The notes beneath the pieces are model-generated. The model searched no databases, was not told the DNA's origin, and saw only the letters and a program-made list of their open reading frames with translations. Positions 44,640 through 56,133 of a DNA stretch of 64,000 bases are shown here, piece by piece. This DNA is from Euphorbia lathyris (Eukaryota > Streptophyta > Magnoliopsida > Malpighiales > Euphorbiaceae), in the NCBI RefSeq assembly GCF_963576675.1, contig NC_088910.1, forward strand, positions 105,676,807 through 105,740,806, written 5' to 3'. The position numbers and the translations under genes were made by a program. The number at the start of each line of letters is the position of its first letter. Position 1 is the first letter of the stretch.

Positions 44640-46416
44640 AGTGTTTTAATTTAAAACTTGAGATGTGAGAAAGAGTAAACGTATGTCATTCATTTGCTTT
44701 AAAGTATATCAATCTAAAATTATAGGCCTTTTAGTTTATTTCAGATTGTTCCCACTATTTTGCCAAATTAATAACCCTCCATATTAATTCGAAGAATTTC
44801 ACAAATCCTTTAGTGAGCTAGGATCCTAACTCCTGAGATTTCGCCTTGAGTTTGCTCAACAAGCTAGTCTCATTTGTTAGGTAGATTCATGTAATCAATC
44901 ACATCTTGAATGTGACTCCTAGGTTATTGGGTTACTAACCACATTAGTAACTAATATGCTATTCACATTAATCCCAACCATATTGCCCATTAGTTTATGA
45001 CAACATGAGTTTGCTCATCCAATTATCATAATCTAATTTAAGTATTACCCCATATTCATGAAAGAATGACTTTCGATAATTCAGGTGTTACCATAAGACC
45101 CCGAGCTTGAGTTTGCTCAACAACCCAAAGGCCCCCAGTACTGCCGGCTGAATTATAATATTAGGGAGGGGCAACCGATTTTAATAACTTGCTTATTTAC
45201 TTAACTTTTTAACGAGGGATTTTATTTAAGTCTCATAATCTAACTTAGTCTTGATTTGCTTTAGCATACATCAGACATACATACATTCACATACATTGGC
45301 GTTATGGACACATCATCTAAATTATTCCGTCGAGCCAGAGACGGAATAAAAGGCCAAACCTAAGGAAATACTAACTATTACATATTTCTCTTTAGGTCCT
45401 CCGTCTTCTCCATGGCGCCTTGAAATTACATATTAATTTCTATACTACTATAAGAAAACTTCAATTGAATTGAAGGGAATCAGATGAGAGGAGAAATTAC
45501 AATAGATAGTAGAAAGGCAGGACGCGCATGCCCTATTTTAAAAATACCAAAAGACTAAAAGAGGGTCCAAATATGTCCATAACTCCAAACATGCATAGAC
45601 TCAATTAAATAAAATTAATTGGTTGATTACATAACCGGCTTATGTAATATTTAGGTTAATCACATTAACTCGTCAAATTAACTTTCATCCAATTTTACTT
45701 CTAATCGTTTTGTATCTTTATATTAATCCTTAGATTAATATAACCATATAAAACGTTGATTATGCACGTCCCAATTATTTTGATTTCAATTCATTTAACA
45801 CTTTGATTTACATATTGGTAAAAACAAACATTTAAACGAATTTTTCATTCGATAATCAAAACAGAAAACTATTAATTTCTGAAACATATATATACATTTA
45901 ATACAAAACGATTTTAAACCATTTAAAATCAAGTGGGTATCCCTTAGGGCACGTGGGACGCCGCACGCGGCTGCTGCCGCGAGACAGCAGCCGCGCGACA
46001 GCGGCCAGTCGCGCCGTGAGGCGCGACCCGGGCTGCTGTCGTTATTTTTTTTATTAAATATATATATATATGTATATGTATATACATCAGTTCTAAAACA
46101 ATTTTGAAACGATTTTCAGAAATAGGAAAAACTACAATAGATTTCCGTTTTATCATTTAGAATTAATAAAACTAATTTTATCAACCTAACTATAAAACTA
46201 ATAGATTTTGTTATAATGATTATCAACCGAAATAATTAGGAACATAAACATAATCAGTTTTAATTAACAATTAATCAAAACTCTATTTATCTTTAGAATT
46301 AATTAATCAAAACTATTTGTCAATTAATCCTAACCATAAATATTTATTCAATCCTATTGAAAACTTCTATATTTTCATATATGAAATAACAGATTTAACG
46401 ATGGCTCTGATACCAC
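44640..46416 (-). other. Long leader of Angela-like copy 1 with PBS
   Basis: About 1.75 kb between gag and the 5' LTR, without genes. The PBS reads TGGTATCAGAGCC (- strand, 46415-46403), matching initiator-Met tRNA. It contains three TGAGTTTGCTCA motifs (44847-44858, 45006-45017, 45108-45119) and a GC-rich hairpin island at 45950-46035. All recur in copy 2. Confidence 0.8.
45966..46027 (-). repeat. GC-rich hairpin pair in the leader of copy 1
   Basis: CGCGGCTGCTG (45966-45976) pairs perfectly with CAGCAGCCGCG (45985-45995), loop 8 nt. GTCGCGCC (46008-46015) pairs with GGCGCGAC (46020-46027), loop 4 nt. They stand out in AT-rich surroundings and have counterparts in copy 2 at 56165-56230. Confidence 0.75.
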
Positions 46417-48273
46417 TGAAGGAAATTAGGGCTAAGGTATAGCAGCGGAAATATAAATTTTTTAGCCTATTTCCTTTTAACCATAGGATCCGTTAATCGT
46501 TATTTCATATAAAGAGGGATAAGAAGGAATACCTTTCGATGAACAATCTACCGTTGTTAAAGAAGCGCCCACAATTCTTCTCCGAGATTCCAACCACAAA
46601 GTTTAACACGGAGAGGTTAAGATGAAATCAACCCTTATGAGATGCAACCAAAATAGATTGCCTCTAATTAACCAACACAAGATCAAAGAGAAAGAGGGAT
46701 GAATAAGATTAATCAATCGATGGAATGCCGTATGAATTCTTGTCCACGAACTAGGGGACGAGAATTCTTTTTCTCTCTCTAATTAGTAATTTCGAAAATC
46801 ACTATAGGGGAAGGTTAGAGGCTTGGTCGAAATTCACATGGGAGGGGGTATATATAGTTGCTTGAATCTAAACCCTAGTTAGATAGGAATAGGTTACTTA
46901 ATAGGAATCCAATTCGGAAAAGGATTCCTAATTATTATCTCACTATATATCTAATATATTTAGGATAATAATAAATAACCTAATTGGATAATAATAGGAG
47001 TATATTAATTCAATTAAAACTCCTAATTTAATTATCTCTTAATTAATTTAATTCATAATCCTAATCAAATTAGGATTAATGGAATAAAATCAATTCCTTA
47101 TCTCTATATACAAATTCCCCCCCCCCCTCCATATATTTGGGCCTTACTGGGCTCAATTGGGCTTCCATCTATTAATCATATCCATCTCTCTTTTGGTTCC
47201 AAGTCTTATGTGTGATCCATTAGGTTCTTACTACTTCTGACCGTATGCAACTATTAAATTAATTTCTTCAAGAATTAAATTTAATCCTTGCATAACGGAA
47301 TGATGTACTGAGTATGTTATTGGCAAGTCTGTAATCATTCCCCCAGAGTCCGTTAAGAAGACAGGTTGATTATGTCGTTAACCCTTCCGTATTAGTTACG
47401 GTATAATACGATCCTTTATCAACTACATCCTTGAACTGAATCTTATGACTATGGGTAATGTCAAGTCACATATAGCGAGACGTTCGTTTTACTTGTTCTT
47501 GGCCGAGTCAACTCAAAAAGATAGGTTAAGTGAAATCTGTATTTCTACTCTTAAGCTATCACCTTGCAAGGGTTTAGAGTCGAGTCTTCCACAAGCGATC
47601 CTTGGATGTATCTCCCATTAATCGGGAGTGATAAATGCTCAATCCAATGTATAACTACCCTGACATTACTTCCTGTGACACCCAACCTTTGCAGTTCACA
47701 CCCCAGAGTCATCTCTGTTAAGGATCATGGGACCGCAGGATCAAAGTCTCACATTCAGTAATTCAGGATGACCAATTAACATTCTTTTGAGTCTGAGGAT
47801 TAGTTATACCTAGTAATACCAATGAGATGAACAGTTGATAAGGATGAATCTACCCATCCTGTTATCTCAAATCGGATCCCCAATCCTAATGAACAACGTT
47901 TCACCGGATCTATGTAACTGTCCAGATATCTATATATATGAAGCTTGTGAGATCAGCTTTCTGTCGGACAGAAGACATTGTTACATACAAGTCTCAACCG
48001 TAATATATCAATCCTAAACATATCACTTGACTTGGGGTGGTTTTAAGTTTATTATAAAGTTTTGTCTCACTTCATACTTGTATGAACACTTTATAATCAC
48101 TTTAAACAAACTTACGGATTTCCTTTTATTAGACTTTATTCAGTGCTTAAAAGGGATCGCCTTTATATAGTTATAAAACATATATCTCATTAAAACAAAT
48201 GATATAAAGAACAATTCATTTACAATAAGTTTGTATCCCGCAACAATTGACTATAGGACAATAAACCCCAACA
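46417..48273 (-). repeat. 5' LTR of Angela-like copy 1
   Basis: 1857 bp, ends at the GTATC target duplication. TATA box on the - strand around 46857-46849. Differs from the 3' LTR by scattered substitutions, mostly transitions. Confidence 0.9.
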
Positions 48274-50396
48274 GTATCAGCTTTGCCCCTGACATAATTT
48301 CTAGTCAGCAGGAAACTGGTCAGCCTCTCATACCAAGCACGTGGTGCTTGCTTGAGGCCGTACAGAGCCTTTTTGAGTTTATAAACGTGGTTTGGGAATT
48401 TTGGATCCTCAAACCCTGGAGGTTGATTAACATAAACTTCCTCGTTTATAACTCCATTAAGAAATGCACTCTTAACATCCATTTGGAATAATTTAAAGTT
48501 CATGTAAGATGTATATGCACATAAGATCCTAATAGCTTCTAGCCTTGCCACTGGGGCAAAGGTCTCACCGTAGTCAATACCTTCTTGCTGACTGTAGCCC
48601 TGAGCTACAAGCCTTGCTTTGTTCCTGACTACATTTCCTTGCTCATCCAGCTTGTTGCGGAAGACCCATCTTGTTCCAATGGTCTTCTGACTCCTTGGAT
48701 GTGGCACTAGCTCCCATACATTGTTTCTTCTGAATTGGTCAAGTTCCTCTTGCATTGCGCTCATCCAGAATTCATCTTCCTCAACATCAGCGAAGTTCTT
48801 AGGTTCCTGAACTGAGACGAAGGCTACATAGCTGAGGTACCTCCTGAGTTGATTCCTCGTCATCAGGGTATTCCCAGCAGAATCAAGGATTGCACTCTCT
48901 GAGTGCCCTCTTGGAATCCTTATCTCTTTAGGTAGATTTATGTCTTGTGCTGTCTGTGTTTCAACAATCTCTGCAGAAGTAGACTTGTCAGTGAAAGTAA
49001 TCTTAGGTTCACTCTTACTCTTGGTCAGCCTTTTAGTGAATGACTCAGTAGCTGGTTCTTGGTCAGCGGTTACTGAGTGTGGATCATCCTCGGTCAGTGG
49101 CCGGTATCTACCTGCAGGGTTAGTCTCGTCGAACTCAACATGTACTGACTCTTCTAAAATTTGAGTTCGTTTATTGAAAACTCTGTATGCTTTGCTGTTT
49201 GTTGAGTAGCCTAAAAAGATAGCCTCATCAGCTTTTGAGTCAAACTTTCCTAAGCTATCTTTGGTATTCAAAATAAAACATTTACAGCCAAAGGCACGAA
49301 AGTATCCAATGTTGGGCTTTCGTCATTTCCAAAGTTCATATGGGGTTTTCTTTAATATAGGTCTAACTAGAGCCCTATTAAGAATATAGCACGCTGTGTT
49401 AACAGCCTCTCCCCAAAAATACTTTTGAAGCCAATGCTCATCCAGCATTGTCCTAGCTATTTCAACCAGAGTTCTGTTCTTCCTTTCAACAACCCCATTT
49501 TGTTGAGGTGTTCTAGGAGCAGAGAAATTATGGTCAATGCCACTGGCTTCAGAGAATTCAACAAACTTTTGGTTTTTAAATTCTCCACCATTATCACTTC
49601 GGATGTGAGCCAATTTTAGGTCTTTATCATTTTCAATTTTTCTAACCAAATTTGAAAATGTCTCATCATTGCTACTCAGCAAGATGACCCAAGTGTACCG
49701 AGAGAAGTCATCTACAATGACCAAGGAAAATCTTCTTCCACCCAGACTCAGCGGCTGGACTGGACCGAAGAGATCCAAGTGTAGTAACTCTAACGGACGC
49801 TTAGTTGAGACAATATTTTTGCTGTGAAAAGATTGTTTGGTTTGTTTTCCAGCTTGGCAAGCGTGGCATAATTGATCTTTTTCAAATTTAAGTTCAGGCA
49901 GTCCCTCAACCAATTGCTTTCTTGCTAATTTGGCCAGGAGAACCATGCTTACATGACCAAGTCTCCTGTGCCATAGCCAGGAATTTTCTTCCTTTGATAC
50001 TAAGCATACAGTTTTTGAAAACTTTTTCTCTAAGTCTAGCATAAAGACATTATCTATGCGAGGGGCAGTTAAAATTAACTCATTTGATTCACCCTCGTAT
50101 ATTTTACATCCAGTAGCATCAAATATAACTTTTCTCCCATTGTCACATAGCTGAGCTACGCTGAGTAAGTTATATTTGAGTCCGCTGACTAGGGAGACAG
50201 ATTCAATAGTAGGATTACCTCCAATGGTTCCTGACCCTACTATCTTACCCTTCTTGTTGTCTCCAAAACTTACGCTTCCTCCTCGTTTACGCTCAAACGT
50301 GATGAACTGAGTTTCATCACCAGTCATATGCCCTGAGCATGCGCTGTCAATATACCACATCTTTGACTTCTCAGCACATCTCAGGCTTACCTGCAT
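48274..50396 (-). pseudogene. Sire pol, 5' part (protease, integrase, RT start)
   Basis: Near-identical to copy A pol. It starts at ATG 50396, just after the gag stop, with WYIDSACSGHMTG; integrase and the first half of RT follow up to the insertion of Angela-like copy 1, where the frame runs off into the LTR. A TGA near 49323 (copy A has Gly, in [11 protein letters not shown]) interrupts the integrase C-terminal part. The frame is otherwise continuous to 48279. Confidence 0.9.
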
Positions 50397-50401
50397 TGTA
50401 A

Positions 50402-52141
50402 CTAGTTACTTTTAGGTACCCAATTCTTTTTGGGTCCTTGCTTGTTAGGTGCAACAGGTAAAGCATCATATTTTATTTTATGGCGACATACTTGGACAGT
50501 ATGGCCATTCTTTCCACAGAAGTCACAGCTGACCTTCTGTTTAGGTTGTCTCACTGACTGGTCAGCACCCCAGTGCTGAGCATGCTAGCACACCTTTGTG
50601 GTGTGACCTTTCTTCCCACAGAAGTCACACTCGACGTTCCGCTGGGGATTCCATCTCTACTAAGTACCTTGGTACTGAGTTCTCAGAGGAATGTTTCTTT
50701 TATTTGGAACCTTTAATTGGTTCTGGATAGTTGTGACGTCCTTTCTCAGTTTCTTCGAAACTGATTGGACTTCAGAGACAGACTCATATATGATCTTCAT
50801 ATTATCATGCAAAGTTGAGTTGTCCTGAAGAAGGTATCTGAGGTCACTCAGCTTGACCTCTTCAACCTCATCACAGCGCCTGCTGAGTGCTCTAATTTTC
50901 TTATTACACTTTTTGACAAGTGTATAGAGATCACTCAGGGCATTACCCATTTCGTTTCTGAGCTGGGAAAGTGATATTACCTCATTTGATTGCTCCTCAT
51001 CGTCAGATTCAACGGAGGGGTCAGCATGCTTAGAGACGCATGGCTCAGCAAGTTCGTCAGCCATGAAGCATATCTTTGCTGACTCGGTGACTTCAGCTTC
51101 TGTTGATGAAGACTCATCACTGTCGCTCCATGTAGCCACCATTGCCTTTTTGCTGTTCTTCTTATCTTTCCTCAGCGTGGGGCAGCTTGACTTTATGTGG
51201 CCAGTTTGATGACATTCAAAGCATGTAATGGGCTTTGAGTTGTCTTTCTTGTATTTGCTGTCGCTGGAGTCATCTTTATACTTATCAAACTTTCTGTAAG
51301 GCTTCTTAGAATATTTGTCATTCTTCCTGAAGAGCCTTTTCATCTTCCTTGTGAACAAAGCCATCTCCTCATCATCTGTTGAGCTCCCATCAGTGGAGTC
51401 AGCTTTCATGACAAGAGACTTCTGCTTCTTGTCTTCAGATTTTTCCTTCACCTCGAAGTTTTTCATAGATATCTCATGGGTCAGCAACGAGCCGATGAGT
51501 TCGTCATATTTGTAGGTGGTTAAATCCTGAGCTTCCTCAACAATGGTCTTCTTTGCTTGCCAGTCTTTAGGAAGACTCCTGAGTATCTTTTTGACTTGTT
51601 CTTCCTCAGTGAAGATCTTCCCAAGTCTCTTGAGCTCATTAATGATGTTGGTAAACCTTGCATTCATGTCAGATATGCCCTCATCATTGTTCATCTCGAA
51701 CAGCTCGTACAGTCTCATCTGCTGGTTCACCTTAGACTCATTTACTTTATTGGTTCCTTCGTAGGTGACCTCCAGCTTCTTCCAGATCTCTTGTGCCGAC
51801 TCACAACCTGAGATTTTATTATATTCTGCAGCATCGAGCGCACAGTGAAGTATATTGATAGCCGAAGCGTGATTTTGAAGCTTCTTGAGATCATCCTCTG
51901 TCCATTTGACCTCAGCTTTTACAACTGTTTGGCCAGCCACAACTTCGACAGGTACAAATGGGCCTTGCACTATAGATAGCCAGGCACTCATATTTGTAGC
52001 CTGAATGAAATTTTTCATCCTATTCTTCCAGAAGGTATAGTTAGACCCGAAGAATAGGGGAGGCCGAGTGATGGACAGCCCCTCAGGCAATATCTGAGTT
52101 GTTTGGTTTCCTGGGAGAAACCGAGTACTGTTTTCACCCAT
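50402..52141 (-). pseudogene. Sire gag (full element), three in-frame stops
   Basis: Same 580-codon frame as copy A. Two adjacent stops (TAG TAG) near 50655-50660 replace two Gln codons present in copy A, and the TAG after the second zinc knuckle (around 50585) is shared with copy A. Knuckles CFECHQTGHIKSSC, CDFCGKKGHTT and CDFCGKNGHTVQVC are intact. Confidence 0.85.
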
Positions 52142-52189
52142 AGTAGGGATCAGCTCAAGGTTGTTAAACCTTTTACAGTGAGCTTTTAA

Positions 52190-52201
52190 GCTCTGATACC
52201 A
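52190..52201 (-). promoter_or_regulatory. Primer binding site of the full Sire element
   Basis: The - strand reads TGGTATCAGAGC, two bases from the LTR end: initiator-Met tRNA type. Confidence 0.85.
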
Positions 52202-52203
52202 CT

Positions 52204-53547
52204 TGTTGGTCCCTTATAACGTTACAAGTATAGTTCCAAGGGGGGGGGTTAGGAACTATTCAAACTTTTTAATTCTTAGGGCAGACTTCTTTTCTTAAGA
52301 GAAAAGGTTTTAATAGCGGCGCTGAGTAATCAGTAAGATACTGGCTTAGTCAACTGGTGACTAGGTCAGTTTCTTGACTTGAGTCAAGAGATAGCACTTA
52401 AAGTCTATTCCTGAGCTCAGATGTTCGATGCGCACAACTCAGCTTGACCTCTTTACTTGGTCAGTTTTTGGTTATTTAAGCAAGCAATATATATAAGGAG
52501 TTTAAGGTAAGAAATACGTTACTCAGCAGATTGATCCAGGTTCGGCTTCTTCTAAGCCTACGTCCTGTCCCCGGAACACGTTCCGAGATTTCGAATCCTC
52601 TACTGAGCTCTTTAAAGGTAGAGCCTCAAACCTTTTACAATCTTAGCAACTGAGTATAACAAGAGTACCTTCCTCTATACCTCTACTCAATCCTAATCTC
52701 TCGCTGAGTACTATAACCGAGTACTCAGCCTCTCCTTTCTAATCTCTAGAAATGATAAGTGTTTGTCCTAAACAATGATTGCTAAGACACTTAGATGATT
52801 GAATAATCACTCTAGACTTTTACACAAAGATATGAAATGTAGTGTAAGATTGCTTTGCTTCTTGCTTGTAGAACTTGTGTAGAAATTTGGTCAGCGTAAT
52901 GGCTTGATCAAGTTCTGTGTAGTATGAAGCTTCTGATGGCACTATTTATAGAGACGTCTTGAGGCATCGGTCATTTCGAATTTCGAAATAACCGTTGGAG
53001 GGAAACGGCTTCCTGTCGTTGTCATCCTGACTTGCTCAGAGCTCTCGGCCAATCAGATTTGAGTATCTTCTGTCCTCGGTCAGCTTTTGGTCAGCTCAGC
53101 AGAATGTCTCTCCTTTTATGGTAAAGTCAACTTGACAGCATACTGTGTCGTCTGAACTTTACCCAAAGTGGAAACACTTTGTCTGGAAGTTTTCCTTAGC
53201 CAGCTGCTGTCTTGTACGCTTTGTCGAATCAACTCAGCAGCTTCGTTCCGAAGTTGTTCCTTGAAGGTCTTCTAGATCCTTCTCCCGTTGAGTTGCGTTT
53301 TGTCCATAACGACAACGTTTTGACAAACGCAGGCCGAGTTGTATTGAACCGTTTGACTTGGGCTTTGACTCTTGTATTGGGCTTGGGCCTTTTAATCCTT
53401 GTGTCTTATAACCAATTTAACTCAACATTGAACAAACACATTAGTAGAATAAATCAAAGCATTTAAACTTAGTGTTTTTAGAATATGTTTTTAATTATAC
53501 TTAAACAATTTTGTCAAATCAAAATTATGTGGAAAGGTGTTTCAACA
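52204..53547 (-). repeat. 5' LTR of the full Sire element
   Basis: 1344 bp, TGTTGGTCCC...GTTTCAACA. TATA box on the - strand, CTATAAATAG, at 52951-52942. The G run near its gag end is 9 bases (52240-52248), against 19 in the shared LTR. Confidence 0.9.
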
Positions 53548-53890
53548 AAGGGAATTCGCCAGTGCAATGCTCTTCAAATACTTGAATGGCCTGTAGAGTA
53601 ATGGAAATATAAGCATGCCATGTTCGATAATTGTGATCAGTGAGTTTGACGGGGATTGTGGGAATGAAGGTGATGTTGGAGGCCGAGTGCATGGAGGGCA
53701 TATGAGGAGGGATAGAGTTTGCAAAGGTGGGACAATGTTGAAAAGTTGGGACAAGAGGATTCATAGGCCTGGTGTGTAATACTGCACCAGACGTGGGATT
53801 CGAAATAGGCTGAGGAGGATGAAAATCAGAATGAGGATGGGAAGCAAAATTATCATCGAAATTGACAGGACCGATTACGATAGAGGTATT
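53548..53890 (-). pseudogene. Copia-3 gag N-terminal part
   Basis: Frame reads SIVIGPVNFDDNFASHPH, then a Pro-rich linker and IPVKLTDHNYRTWHAYISIT then LQAIQVFEEH, the gag entry motif (KLTDHNYxxW) of a third copia family. It is cut at 53548 by the Sire LTR and at 53891 by the Angela-like copy 2 LTR, so its first residues are displaced. The apparent ATG at 53917 lies in the foreign LTR. About 40 residues between this part and the continuation at 28363 appear to be missing. Confidence 0.65.
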
Positions 53891-55753
53891 TGTTGGGGTT
53901 TGGTGTCCTATAGTCAATTGTTGCAGGATACAAACTTAATGTAAATGAATTGTTCTTTATATCATTTGTTTTAATGAGATATATGTTTTATAACTATATA
54001 AAGGCAATCCCTTTTAAGCACTATATAAAGTCTAATAAAAGGAAATCCGTAAGTTTGTTTAAAGTGATTATAAAGTGTTCATACAAGCATGAAGTGAGAC
54101 AAAACTTTATAATAAACTAATAAACTTAAAACCACCCTAAGTCAAGTGATATGTTTAGGATTGATATATCACTGTTGAGACTTGTATGTAACAATGTCTT
54201 CTGTCCGACAGAAAGCTGATCTCACAAGCTTCATATATATAGATATCTGGACAGTTAGATAGATCCGATGAAACGTCGTTCATTAGGATTGGGGATCCGA
54301 TTTGAGATAACAGGATGGGTAGATTCATCCTTGTCACCTGTTCATCTCATTGGTATTAATAGGTATAAGTAATCCTCAGACTCAAAGGAATGTTAATTGG
54401 TCATCCTGAATTACTGAATGTGAGACTTTGATCCTGTGTTCCCACGATCCTTAACAGAGATGACTCTGGGGTGTGAACTGCAAAGGTTGGGTGTCACAGG
54501 AAGTAATGTCAGGGTAGTTACACATTGGATTGAGCATTTATCACTCCCGATTAATAGGAGATATATCCAAGGATCGCTTGTGGAAGACTCGACTCTAAAT
54601 CCTTGCAAGGTGATAGCTTAATAGTAGAAATACAGATTTCACTTAACCTATCTATTTGAGTTGACTCGGCATGTACAAGTAAAACGAACGTCTCGCTATA
54701 TGTGACTTGACATCACCCATAGTCATAAGATTCAGTTCAAGGATATAGTTGATAAAGGATCGAATTATACTGTAACTAATACGGAAGGGTTAACGACAGA
54801 ATCAACCTGTCTTCTTAACGGACTCTGGGGGAATGATTACAGACTTGCCTATAACATACTCAGTACATCATTTCGTTATGCAAGGATTAAATATAATTCT
54901 TGAAGAAATTAATTTAATAGTTGCATACGGCCAGAAGTAGTAAGAACCTAATGGATCACACATAAGACTTGGAACCAAAAGAGAGATGGATATGATTAAT
55001 AGATGGAAGCCCAATTGAGCCCAGTAAGGCCCATTTATATAGAGGTGGCCGAAATTTATATATAGTAAATAAGGAATTATTTTAATTCCATTAATCCTAA
55101 TTTGATTAGGTTTGTGAATTAAATTAATTAAGAGATAATTAACTTAGGAGTTTTAATTAGATTAATATACTCCTATTATTATCCAATTAGGTTATTTATT
55201 ATTATCCTAAATGTATTTGATATATTATAAGATAATAATTAGGAATCCTATTCCGAATGGAATTCCTATTAAGTAACCTATTCCTATCTAACTAGGGTTT
55301 AGATACAAGCGACTATATATACCCCCCCTATGAGAATTTCGACCAAGCTAATCCCCTCCCCTTATTGTGATTTTCGAAACCTACATTAAGTAAGAGAGAG
55401 TGAATTCGCATCCCCTAGTTCGTGGACAAGAATTCATACGGCTTCCGTCAATTGATTAATCTCATCCATCTCTTTTTTTCTCTTTGATCTTGTGTTGGTT
55501 AATTAGAGGCAATCTAATTTGGTTGCATCTCATAAGGGTTGATTCCATCTTAACCTCACCGTATTATACTTTGTGGTTGGAATCTCGGAGAAGATTTGTG
55601 GGCGCTTCTTTAACAACGGTAGATTGTTCATCGAAAGATATTCCTTCTTATCCCTCTTTATATGAAATAACGATTAACGGATCCTATGGTTAAAAGGAAG
55701 TAGGCTAAAAAATTTATATTTCCGCTGCTATACCTTAGCCTTAATTTCCTTCA
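53891..55753 (+). repeat. 5' LTR of Angela-like copy 2
   Basis: TGTTGGGGTTTGG...TTTCCTTCA, 1863 bp. TATA box CTATATATAC at about 55313-55322. The first 438 bp can be compared with the partial 3' LTR at 63563-64000 and look almost identical. Confidence 0.9.
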
Positions 55754-56078
55754 GTGGTATCAGAGCCATCGTTAAATCTGTTATTTCATATATGAAAAAT
55801 TTAGAAGTTTTCAATAGGATTGAATAAATATTTATGGTTAGGATTAATTAACAAATTGTTTGATTAATTAATTCTAAAGATAAATAAATTTTAGTTAATT
55901 GTTAATTAAAATTGATTATGCGTATGTTCCTAATTATTTCGGTTGATAATCATTGTAACAAAATCTATTAGTTTTATAGTTAGGTTAATAAAATTAGTTT
56001 TATTAATTCTAAATGATAAAACGGATATCTATTGTAGTTTTTCCTATTTCTGAAAATCGTTTTTAAAACCGTTTTAAA

Positions 56079-56133
<55 letters not shown>

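Larger units (their letters stand above)
39164..48273 (-). mobile_element. Angela/Tork-like copia, copy 1 (complete but defective)
   Basis: LTRs at 39164-41028 (3') and 46417-48273 (5'), both TGAAGGAAATTAGGG...CCCCAACA in + orientation. GTATC flanks it at 39159-39163 and 48274-48278, matching the uninterrupted GTATC in Sire copy A. I count about 20 differences between the LTRs (about 1 percent), so insertion was recent. It has a PBS, a long leader, gag and pol, but the protease region is deleted, so it could move only with help. The clade is judged from the gag/integrase motifs and the 1.86-kb LTRs. Confidence 0.9.
32883..53547 (-). mobile_element. Full-length Sirevirus-like copia, interrupted by a nested copia
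   Basis: On the - strand: 5' LTR 53547-52204, PBS, gag, pol (50396-48274), an inserted 9.1-kb element, pol continued (39163-38162), extra ORF (37678-34776), PPT and 3' LTR 34236-32883. Removing the insertion and one GTATC gives about 11.5 kb, a normal Sirevirus size. The LTRs differ by few substitutions plus G-run length, so the element is fairly young. The right flank begins AAGGG; the left flank is lost because copy A follows in tandem. Confidence 0.9.

Noticed and set aside
53525..53917. Intact 130-codon gene
   Set aside because: Its apparent start is in the Angela-like LTR and its end in the Sire LTR; only the middle is the copia-3 gag fragment.
56081..56131. (AT)n run as an origin or regulatory site
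   Set aside because: Simple microsatellite within an element leader; nothing else supports a function.
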